NCBI GenBank assembly: GCA_964019335.1 | Contig: OZ025733.1 | Coordinates: 189,001 to 253,000, forward strand | Source: Diplonema japonicum | Taxonomy: Eukaryota > Euglenozoa > Diplonemea > Diplonemida > Diplonemidae | Direction: 5' to 3' | Length of the DNA: 64,000 nt | In this document: in pieces, positions 22,696 through 30,942 of the stretch | Layout: each line of letters begins with the position of its first letter | Position numbering within the stretch: the first letter of the stretch is position 1 | Translations under genes and position numbers: made by a program | Notes under the pieces: model-generated | What the model saw: only the letters and a program-made list of their open reading frames with translations | Told to the model about the DNA's origin: nothing | The model's database searches: none

Positions 22696-23925
22696 ATGCG
22701 TGCAGCAACCCTGTGTTTGGTTGGAGTGCTGGCGGCAGCAGCTGCTGGGAGCGACTCGTGCAGCGGGAATGGGTTCTACTACGAGGACATCAAAGGGTGC
22801 GACTGCTTTCCCTGCTTCGAGGGGGACACCTGCGACAAGTTTGTGACAACATGCATGCTGGACGACACCGGTGGCAACCCCAACCTGTTCGAGGAGTACT
22901 GGAGGAACCACACAGGCCCCACCTCCGCCGCCACTGAGCAGATCTTCTACAGGTCTCCCTACCAGCTCGGGAGCTCCCTCATGAGGACAGCTGCATCTAG
23001 GGCTGTGAACAGGGGACAGCTCCTTCCCGTCCTGAACGACACGATCATCAGCCTGCACGAGAAGGTGGGGAACATTGCGAACCTTCCCAACAAGAACCTT
23101 GTGATCGGCTCCGGTGCGACAGAACTGATCGGGGCGGCTATCTTCGCCTGCAAGCAGATGCACGGGAAGAACAAGCAGATGTACGTGTACGCTCGTCCCC
23201 CTTACTACAGCGGCTACACTGGGGGGCTCCTCGCTGTCGGGGTGGCGAACGTGTCCTTCACCTCCTCCACAGACCTGGACCCCTCGTCTGTGATCGAGTT
23301 CGTGGCGTACCCCAACAACCCAACGAACGAGTTCAACGCCCCTGTCTACCCGAAGGCTGCCTGTGTGATCCACGATCAGGTGTACTTCTGGCCCTCCCTG
23401 TCGGACATCAAGAAGGGTGGGGCACCCCTCAACACGGAGATCTCGCTCTTCTCGATGTCGAAGCTGACCGGGCACGCGGGGACCCGTCTCGGTTGGGCCC
23501 TTGTCGACAGCGAGGAGATGACGCAGCTGATGGACATGTACGTGACGCAGATGCAGATCCACGTGTCTGTGGACGCGCAGTTCCGCTCGAACACCGTGCT
23601 GCAGTACCTGCAAGGGGAGGACGGGTTGGCCTTCTTCTCATGGGTGAGGGGACAGATGGACGGGAGGTGGAAGCAGTTGAACGCGGTGCTTGCGGGGCAA
23701 AACAAGGTGAAGCAGCACTCGGTCCCCGGTGGCTTCTATGCCTGGATCGAGTGCATGGACCTCGCCCCCGGGCAGACCTGCCAGAGCGTCTTCAACAGCA
23801 ACGGGCTGAACCCTCGGGAGGGGCCCGCTTTTGGTGGGACTAACAAGTTCACTCGCTTGGAACTTGTTGTCGCAAGCAGCGTGTGGGACATCTTCATCCA
23901 GAGAGTCGCCGCCCTTGTCGCTTAA
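22696..23925 (+). CDS. Secreted alliinase-family PLP enzyme, copy 1 (409 aa)
   Basis: The protein has a signal peptide (residues 1-20), a Cys-rich EGF/alliinase-type module (~21-52, CSGNGFYYED...CDCFPCFEGDTCD) and a fold-type I PLP domain (Pfam Alliinase_C). The PLP-binding lysine is K256 in the SMSKLTGHAGTRLGWAL motif; GSGATELIGAA (cofactor loop) and NNPTNEFNAP are also present. Plant relatives are alliin lyases and tryptophan aminotransferases; the secreted EGF-plus-C layout favours the C-S lyase type, but the substrate is not proven. Start: the ATG after AAAAAAGAAA rather than one 36 bases earlier, because it gives a clean signal peptide and is shared by both copies. The stop is followed by CAGGTAAGG, which resembles a splice donor. 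Confidence 0.9.
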   Translation: MRAATLCLVGVLAAAAAGSDSCSGNGFYYEDIKGCDCFPCFEGDTCDKFVTTCMLDDTGGNPNLFEEYWRNHTGPTSAATEQIFYRSPYQLGSSLMRTAASRAVNRGQLLPVLNDTIISLHEKVGNIANLPNKNLVIGSGATELIGAAIFACKQMHGKNKQMYVYARPPYYSGYTGGLLAVGVANVSFTSSTDLDPSSVIEFVAYPNNPTNEFNAPVYPKAACVIHDQVYFWPSLSDIKKGGAPLNTEISLFSMSKLTGHAGTRLGWALVDSEEMTQLMDMYVTQMQIHVSVDAQFRSNTVLQYLQGEDGLAFFSWVRGQMDGRWKQLNAVLAGQNKVKQHSVPGGFYAWIECMDLAPGQTCQSVFNSNGLNPREGPAFGGTNKFTRLELVVASSVWDIFIQRVAALVA

Positions 23926-25058
23926 AGTGCAGGTAAGGTGACCATAACAATCCACACATATTCTCCCGTTCTCTACGCCTGGGTTACGTTTGTTTTATTT
24001 TTTCAATTTCCTTTTTTGTGTTTCTTCTTTTCCCCACCCACGTTTCGTTCTCCACTGAACGAGAGGGATGATACTATTCAGCAGTATTCCTCTTTGACTC
24101 CAGCGTGTAAGTACTGTTTCCTCTTTTGTTGTATTACTGACACCCCCCCCCCCCCCCCCCCCCTCCCTTGCATATTGCGTTGTTTGTGACGACACTGCGA
24201 TCCAAAACCTAGTCACCAACTTGAGCCCCATTCTAATTTTTCGAGTCCCATGGTAGAGAATGTATATGTCGGGCCATCAAATGCGCTTCTCTGAAATTCA
24301 ATAAAAGAAATGTAGCATTGTCATTCATGCACCCCCCCACCTCCACGTTGTTATGGGTTGCGCAGCTCTGCGCTCGAGCATTTCAGCGTAGCAAGCTCCT
24401 TCTCCAAAACCAACATCTTGTTCTTTTAAAGCTAAAGTGCGGTGTGTAGCTTGGCGAACTCCGAATCTTGTTGATGCAGAGACGTGTGTTATGCACAGTA
24501 ATAACGCCGGTAAAGCCTGGATTGTTTTACATTTAAGTAACTGGGGGGGGGGGGGGGGGGGGGATCCACAAGCTTATGGAAAACTTGTACCCCATTCTGA
24601 AGGAGAGGGTTGGTGCTGAGGTCGGCGTCGAACGGAGCATTGGAGATGATAGAAAGAAGAAGTTACAGGCCCGGGTGGCAGGCTTCAAGGGCAAGCGACG
24701 AACCATTGAGAAGTCGAAAAAGAAGAAGAAAAATAAACACAATACAACGCAACGCCGCCCCAGGCATAGAGGGCATCCAGTCCGTATCCAAAAACCAAAT
24801 CTTGTTGATGACAAGGTGGGTGAGCTTCATGATGGAAGGTCTTTGTACAGCAGGGTTGATGAAACAGAGCTCTGGACCTTTTGCTGTCTGGTGCGGTACT
24901 TTCCTACCGCCAAAGAATGATTTTACCGAGGTAACGGTAAAGTCATTACCTTGGTTGGCAGAGAGAAACTGCTTCCACTCCCCTTCGTCATGTCTCTCCT
25001 CGTCACAATTAATGACTCATATTCGCACGTGCGAAGACCTTACTTGCTGCCAAACGAG

Positions 25059-25096
<38 letters not shown>

Positions 25097-25540
25097 GGGG
25101 ACTAAGCGCAGCCGGTGAGCGCAAAAACGCATACCTTAACCCTTAAACGACCAACTGCTTAGAAGCAGTTAATAGGTGTGATTGTTCTGTGGTCATCTAG
25201 ACCAAAGCCTCGGATCGGTTTTCATAAAAAAAAGATGGAATGGAAAGATATTGAAAATCTGCGTTAAATGCGCTATTTGTATCCACCTGAAACCTCATAA
25301 CTTCATCCCAGAACGGGGTGCCGAGACACCGGGTGACACCAAAAATGGGCATTTTCCGGATTTTCATGATTCTTCCATGATTTTTTCCCTCTTTTTTTTT
25401 TTTTTCCGAGTCACTAGGCCTTATCAAAATCAACATGCCAGCACACAACGGGAGCAGTTCCCGTCGACCTGCAATGTTCATATGGGTTAAATCCACCTCT
25501 CTACCTCAATCCTCCTTTCTTCTTTCCTCAATCCTCCTTC
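23926..25540. other. Intergenic spacer
   Basis: No convincing gene. The alliinase-like 3' sequence continues to 23980. Features: a C run at 24143-24163, a G run at 24543-24563, a T run at about 25061-25093, and several weak frames (such as 24576-24920) without homology I can recognise. Text resembling CCAAATCTTGTTGATG appears near 24465 and 24796, perhaps traces of an old repeat. Confidence 0.5.
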
Positions 25541-25541
25541 C

Positions 25542-26300
25542 TTACCAGGACCGCGATGACGATGTAGTTATGGGCGGTTGGGATCCTACGAAACAGGTGG
25601 CCCACCTTTCTGGAGAACGGATGGTTTTTTTGTAGTCGGGGATGCACTCGTTCTTCGTCGCGTCCCGGTGGCACCTCCCGCAGTTCGGCGGTTCAGAGGC
25701 TGGCAACGGTCCTGCGAGCACGCTGCTGCAGCGTTCCACGAGCAGCAATCGCAAGCCTTGCAGTCTGCCTGTGTTCTCGCCGCCGTTCACTTCTTCTCCG
25801 CGTACATCACCCGTCCATCCACAGTCGCTGCTCGCCGCGGAGCTCCCTGGGTCGGGTACCGCGTGTCCCTGGACACCGAGTTCTCGCGGTCGCAGGCGCA
25901 GTTCGCTCTTGCACGCCGCCGCGTCCGTCGTCACCGTGCACGTTGCGACCGGCTTGCACACGGGCGTCCACCGCCGTGTCCCTCTGGGCAGTCTGCATTC
26001 GGCGCCTTCAACCACTTCTCCCGCACGAAGATCGCTCCACGGGCTTCGGGTCGCATTTGGTCCCGTCCCACTTGCACAGGAGGTTCGGGTCGCTCGTGCA
26101 GGCCCTCTGGTCGATTGTCCCCATCGTCGTCGGGTTTGGTCCCAGCCCGGGGTACTCGTGGTGCTTCGTGGCACACGGGAAATGGATGGCCTGGTGTGGA
26201 AACCGGCACTGGTGTGACGTTTGCATCCCAGACGATGACCAGCATAACGGAGCATGCATGGGTAAAGAACGTATTGAAAAGCAAGCAGCACACAGAGTGA
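25542..26300 (-). pseudogene. Frame-disrupted Cys-rich secreted-type gene (minus strand)
   Basis: Reading the minus strand from about 26240 down to 25600, short stretches of Cys-rich, GC3-rich coding-like sequence appear one after another in changing frames. Examples: ACTSDPNLLCKWDGTKCD in one frame up to a stop at 26008; VCKPVATCTVTTDAAACK; NCACDRENSVSRDTRYP; ADCKACDCCSWN; and PPNCGRCHRDATKNEC, which runs to a stop at 25542. At least four frame changes are needed to join them, and the region lacks the A/T-rich short introns seen elsewhere here. It is best read as a decayed gene for a Cys-rich extracellular protein, or less likely an assembly full of small indels. It is the only minus-strand coding trace in the window. 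Confidence 0.5.
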
Positions 26301-27085
26301 AGTGAGAAGGCCTCCCGTCTGCCACAACCCACCACAGGATTATCCCAAGCGAAAGTAGTTCAAAGCAAAGGAATGTGCCGGGATGGTGCAACAATCCCTC
26401 CTGAAATTGTGACCGTCGTGACGCCAGAGCAGCTGGAAAAAGGAAGAGAGTGCTCACTCCAACCCCTGGGATGACCCCCCGGGTAAGCGGAAGTCCAGAA
26501 ATGCTCAGCACGATGCGGAAGGTCAGCCTTCCCGGCTAACGCCAAACCGAGAGTGCATACCTCTGGCACCTTGGACACAGCTACGGCACGAGGTCTCTTC
26601 TCCTCGAACCAAATTGCCTCCCTGCCTTGCACACTCCATGTAAATGTTTCTCGCCCAGATACCTGATCCGTCTCATTGCGACAAACAGTCACCGCAGGCA
26701 CCAGAACAGTGAACACCCCCATGCACACTGAGATTTTAGCGAGTTTCGCATGCATGATTTCCAAGAAAAGCAAATGAACTTATGGTATCCGGTCGATGCA
26801 CCTCCATGGGTCGAAAGCACTAAATATTTAGTGGAATGAACGCACATCTTTCAAATCTTTCAAATGCGTACCTCGAATCAAAAAATAACCTCAAGACTCA
26901 GCATGTTTGACCCAATGCCAACAAAGACCCAAAATCGAAAAATTTCGAAAATCAATTACCCCCCCCCCCCCCCCCCCCCCCCGGGCGTCTAAGGGTTAAA
27001 AGAATAGTTTTTTTTTTTTTTTTTTTTTTTTTTCCCCTCTCCCCATGCACACGCACCCCCATTCAGGTTAATATCTTAAAAAAAA
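26301..27085. other. Intergenic spacer
   Basis: No gene seen. A C run lies at 26959-26982 and a T run at about 27009-27033. The 3' end is the leader of the next gene, ending in A-rich sequence before the ATG. Confidence 0.5.
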
Positions 27086-27691
27086 ATGAAATTACTGCTC
27101 CTTGTGTGCATCATCGCCCTCGCTGAAGGGCTCCGCCACCCAACTCTATGGAGTCTTGAGAAGCCCTGCCGCAGCGAGAAGAAGTGCAGGAATTGCGAAG
27201 GGAGGTGCGTGGAAGAAGAGACAGTGCAGTGCCTGAGGGACCCCTGCGAGGACTCGCCATGCGGTGACAAGGAGATGTGTGTTGCGAACTCCTGCGGGGA
27301 GTGCAGCGCCTGCTGCCTGAAGCCGAAGAAGTGCAACAAGCGCTCGAAGACGTGCAAGGACGGGAGTGAGATCTTCAGGGACCCCTTCAACAACTGCAAG
27401 TACCCCAAGTGCCCTGAACCCGCCTGCGCCCCGAAGGGCAGCACATTCTTCAACCCCAAAACTTGTGAGATCAGCCTCATTCATTGCGAGGAAGGCTTCG
27501 AGTACTGGGGCAACCTCCCAGACTGTGGTTGTGGTTGCAAGCCGAAGGTCCCTGCCTGCGCTCCGAGGGGCAGCACATTCTACGACCCCAAAACTTGTGA
27601 GATCAGCCTCATTCATTGCGAGGAAGGCTTCGAGTACTGGGGCAACCTCCCAGACTGTGGTTGTGGTTGCAAGCCGAAGATTGAGGGCTGA
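27086..27691 (+). CDS. Small secreted Cys-rich protein with two 44-residue repeats (201 aa)
   Basis: The protein starts with a signal peptide (residues 1-16, ending near AEG). About 15% of residues are Cys. The N-terminal half has a compact Cys cluster (CRNCEGRCVEEE; CGECSACCLKPKKC) and a CKDGSEIFRDPFNNCKYPKC motif, a pattern seen in several protist extracellular proteins. The C-terminal half is two nearly identical 44-residue repeats (about 27420-27542 and 27552-27674, period 132 bases) of the form CAPxGSTFFxPKTCEISLI... ending in CGCGCKPK. The family and function are unknown; a disulfide-stabilised secreted protein is all that can be said. It lies between the two alliinase copies. Confidence 0.8.
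   Translation: MKLLLLVCIIALAEGLRHPTLWSLEKPCRSEKKCRNCEGRCVEEETVQCLRDPCEDSPCGDKEMCVANSCGECSACCLKPKKCNKRSKTCKDGSEIFRDPFNNCKYPKCPEPACAPKGSTFFNPKTCEISLIHCEEGFEYWGNLPDCGCGCKPKVPACAPRGSTFYDPKTCEISLIHCEEGFEYWGNLPDCGCGCKPKIEG
27420..27680 (+). repeat. 132-bp internal tandem duplication
   Basis: Two adjacent units of 132 bases with very few differences (for example AAGGGC/AGGGGC and TTCAAC/TACGAC). A recent in-frame duplication. Confidence 0.9.
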
Positions 27692-29123
27692 AGAAAAGTT
27701 CTTTTTTTCAAGGAAACACAATTAAGAAGAAAAGAAAAAAAGGGAAATTAAAATTCTGCCGTGATAACTCACTTTTTATTTTCCCCCCTCAATTAGGGCT
27801 TTTTTAACTTTTTTTTGTTTTTTTTTTTTTTTTTTTTTTTGTTACCTCATCTTATTAGACATCATCCAGAAAGAATTAATTCATGAACAAGAACTATTCC
27901 CACTTAACTATCTAACAACGGACCATTTTTGTCCGTAATTCTTCAGAATTAATTTCAAAAAAAAAACTATTCTAACGCAACGCCCCCCCCCCCCCCCCCC
28001 CCTTTGGGATTCTGCAGAACTGCCCTCACCCTCGTTCGATAAAAAGAGAAAAGAAAGAAAAAGGGAAAACAAAAAAAAAATGTGAGCATGATCTATTGGC
28101 TGTGTCTCGGATACTTGTCAATGTCTGATCGGTCTGGACCGGATGGAATTTTTTTAAAAAAAAGTAAAAACAAAAAGAGGGCGTAAAAGAACGATAAAGG
28201 AGCGTAACAAGGCAGCATTTAGCAAAGGCCGAAGTTCCTTGTTTTCGTATTTATTGCATTTTTTTTCCTCTTTTATTCTCCCTTTATTACTTTTTTTTTT
28301 GTCATACCGGTCCAAATGACCCACTCGCTTTTTTTGTTTTTGTTTTATTTCCCATTCCTACTTTGCTCTCCTTAATTCTTCTCGACCCCTTCTCCCTCTC
28401 TTCGATACCCTGTTTTTCTATCTAAATATTCTATCTCAGGCGTCAGTCTTAGACCCTCAAAGAAATATTTATCCAGTTTTTAAGGGGTGACTTTTTATTT
28501 TATTTTTTTTGTTAATTTTTTTTTTGTACCCCTCTCGCAGTAAAAAAAAAAAAAGAATTGTTGCAAGCGTACGTTCAAAGCTGAGGAGCGGTATTGATAG
28601 GATAGCCGGGTTTTACACTTTCTTCCTATTCGCTGCTGCGGTGTAATGTGTTGGTACGGCTTATTCTGTCCATGGCCCCCCTCTACGTCCTGAGGATGTG
28701 GGTGGTGCTCACAGTGTGGTTCAGCAGCGAGGTCTAAGAGACGTTACTCCTAAACACTTGTAGGAGAACACGTCCCCCCCCTTTGAGTACTAGGCACGCC
28801 GTGTCTGAGAAGTGGTGCCGCACAGGTTAGCTGACTCCAATGTGTTGTTTGATTACAAACACGCGCCCCGCTCTGTGGTACTTAGCGCCGTTGACTTGTG
28901 TCGCCTTGACGTTAAAATAGCGTTATTCTAAACACTTAAATGCCTTCCTAAAGCTTTCCAGAACCTTTGTCCTTTGTCCTTTACTTTAAGTCTTTCTCCT
29001 CCTGTCGTCTCTGCTATCTTTACACTCATTCCGAAACGGCGTTTTTGTCATTGCGGTATATTCCACTATTTTGACTTTTTGCCGGATCTGAATAGCACAC
29101 AGGACACGACATCAAAAAAGAAA
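27692..29123. other. Intergenic spacer
   Basis: No gene seen. T run near 27820-27840, C run near 27986-28002. At 28740-28935 two similar stretches occur (GTTACTCCTAAACACTT and GTTATTCTAAACACTT). The last bases before the alliinase ATG match copy 1 only from the CAG at 29100. Confidence 0.5.
29100..29102 (+). other. Probable trans-splice acceptor of alliinase copy 2
   Basis: CAG following a T/C-containing tract (TTCCACTATTTTGACTTTTT). It is the first position shared with copy 1, as noted there. Confidence 0.55.
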
Positions 29124-30353
29124 ATGCGTGCAGCAACCCTGTGTTTGGTTGGAGTGCTGGCGGCAGCAGCTGCTGGGAGCGACTCGTGCAGCGGGAATGG
29201 GTTCTACTACGAGGACATCAAAGGGTGCGACTGCTTTCCCTGCTTCGAGGGGGACACCTGCGACAAGTTTGTGACAACATGCATGCTGGACGACACCGGT
29301 GGCAACCCCAACCTGTTCGAGGAGTACTGGAGGAACCACACAGGCCCCACCTCCGCCGCCACTGAGCAAATCTTCTACAGGTCTCCCTACCAGTTTGGTA
29401 ACTCCCTCACAAGAACCGCCAACTCGAGGACCTTGAACAAGGGCCGTCTCCTTCCCGTCCTGAACGACACGATCATCAGCCTGCACGAGAAGGTGGGGAA
29501 CATTGCGAACCTTCCCAACAAGAACCTTGTGATCGGCTCCGGTGCGACAGAACTGATCGGGGCGGCTATCTTCGCCTGCAAGCAGATGCACGGGAAGAAC
29601 AAGCAGATGTACGTGTACGCTCGTCCCCCTTACTACAGCGGCTACACTGGGGGGCTCCTCGCTGTCGGGGTGGCGAACGTGTCCTTCACCTCCTCCACGG
29701 ACCTGGACCCCTCGTCTGTGATCGAGTTCGTGGCGTACCCCAACAACCCAACGAACGAGTTCAACGCCCCTGTCTACCCGAAGGCTGCCTGTGTGATCCA
29801 CGATCAGGTGTACTTCTGGCCCTCCCTGTCGGACATCAAGAAGGGTGGGGCACCCCTCAACACGGAGATCTCGCTCTTCTCGATGTCGAAGCTGACCGGG
29901 CACGCGGGGACCCGTCTCGGTTGGGCCCTTGTCGACAGCGAGGAGATGACGCAGCTGATGGACATGTACGTGACGCAGATGCAGATCCACGTGTCTGTGG
30001 ACGCGCAGTTCCGCTCGAACACCGTGCTGCAGTACCTGCAAGGGGAGGACGGGCTGGCCTTCTTCTCATGGGTGAGGGGACAGATGGACGGGAGGTGGAA
30101 GCAGTTGAACGCGGTGCTTGCGGGGCAAAACAAGGTGAAGCAGCACTCGGTCCCCGGTGGCTTCTATGCCTGGATCGAGTGCATGGACCTCGCCCCCGGG
30201 CAGACCTGCCAGAGCGTCTTCAACAGCAACGGGCTGAACCCTCGGGAGGGGCCCGCTTTTGGTGGGACCAACAAGTTCACTCGCTTGGAACTTGTTGTCG
30301 CAAGCAGCGTGTGGGACATCTTCATCCAGAGAGTCGCCGCCCTTGTCGCTTAA
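29124..30353 (+). CDS. Secreted alliinase-family PLP enzyme, copy 2 (409 aa)
   Basis: Same length and layout as copy 1: signal peptide, EGF/alliinase module, PLP domain with K256 in SKLTGHAGTRLGWAL. It differs from copy 1 almost only in residues ~91-109 (about 55 bases, 29394-29448), where roughly 24 bases and 8 residues change (LGSSLMRTAASRAVNRGQ versus FGNSLTRTANSRTLNKGR); the rest shows about four silent substitutions. The frame is open upstream to 28974, but that part is not conserved, so the ATG at 29124 is chosen. Confidence 0.9.
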   Translation: MRAATLCLVGVLAAAAAGSDSCSGNGFYYEDIKGCDCFPCFEGDTCDKFVTTCMLDDTGGNPNLFEEYWRNHTGPTSAATEQIFYRSPYQFGNSLTRTANSRTLNKGRLLPVLNDTIISLHEKVGNIANLPNKNLVIGSGATELIGAAIFACKQMHGKNKQMYVYARPPYYSGYTGGLLAVGVANVSFTSSTDLDPSSVIEFVAYPNNPTNEFNAPVYPKAACVIHDQVYFWPSLSDIKKGGAPLNTEISLFSMSKLTGHAGTRLGWALVDSEEMTQLMDMYVTQMQIHVSVDAQFRSNTVLQYLQGEDGLAFFSWVRGQMDGRWKQLNAVLAGQNKVKQHSVPGGFYAWIECMDLAPGQTCQSVFNSNGLNPREGPAFGGTNKFTRLELVVASSVWDIFIQRVAALVA

Positions 30354-30412
30354 AGTGCAGGTAAGGTGACCATAACAATCCACACATATTCTCCCGTTCT
30401 CTACGCCTTTTG

Positions 30413-30443
<31 letters not shown>

Positions 30444-30942
30444 CTCTCTCTCCTTATTCTCGATGGTTACAATGTGTATTTATGAAAAGACCTTTTTTTT
30501 TCCGACGAAAAAATTGAGTTTTATCCCCGTTTTCCTTTTTTGTTTGTTTTTTTTTGTTTTGCTTTTTATGATCTCTCTTTCTACTCTCTTCAAAATAAAA
30601 AGAAATAGAAGAGGGGGAAGAAGAAAAAAAAAATACTGTTGCTGGAGAACAATTCACGTGATGAGGAAATTAAAAAAAAAAAGGAGGAAGAAAGAAAATA
30701 TTTTTTCTTTTTAAAAAGGGGCTGTTTTGAGTTCGTTACAGCCTGCCTTTTCGCTGCCCCCCTTTTTTTTCGCCCTTCCCTCTCCCCTACCCTTTTTATT
30801 TCGTTTTCCCCGCGTGACAAAACCTTTTCGAAGAAAAAAAAAAAAGAGAGGGAGAAAAAAAAAAACAAAAAAAAAAATCCCTTTTTTTTTTTTAATATTT
30901 TTTATTTCTTAAGAACCCCGTTCATCTATCACAAAAAAAAGG
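30354..30942. other. Intergenic spacer
   Basis: No gene. The alliinase 3' sequence to 30408, then T runs and A-rich sequence up to the next ATG. Confidence 0.6.

Larger units (their letters stand above)
22672..23980 (+). repeat. Duplicated alliinase unit, copy 1 (1309 bp)
   Basis: Matches 29100-30408 at a constant offset of 6428 with no indels. It starts at the CAG acceptor and ends at CTCTACGCCT, 55 bases after the stop codon. Confidence 0.92.
29100..30408 (+). repeat. Duplicated alliinase unit, copy 2 (1309 bp)
   Basis: Partner of 22672-23980. Downstream of it comes TTTTGAGG and a T run, unlike copy 1. Confidence 0.92.

Noticed and set aside
22684-23613. 309-codon minus frame, repeated at 29112-30041
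   Set aside because: Antisense shadow of the alliinase genes.
24576-25095. Two overlapping + frames (114 and 161 codons) in the 24.5-25.1 kb spacer
   Set aside because: No recognisable domain, no conserved start, and the second ends in a phenylalanine run from a T tract.
25129-27000. Inverted TTAACCCTTARACG (25137 and 26990) as ends of a transposon, or telomere-like repeat
   Set aside because: Only about 12 bases match, there is no target duplication, and telomere-type repeats would be tandem. It could be chance.
28974-29123. Starting alliinase copy 2 at 28974
   Set aside because: The extra 50 codons are not shared by copy 1 and lie upstream of the probable acceptor CAG; the signal peptide starts at 29124.
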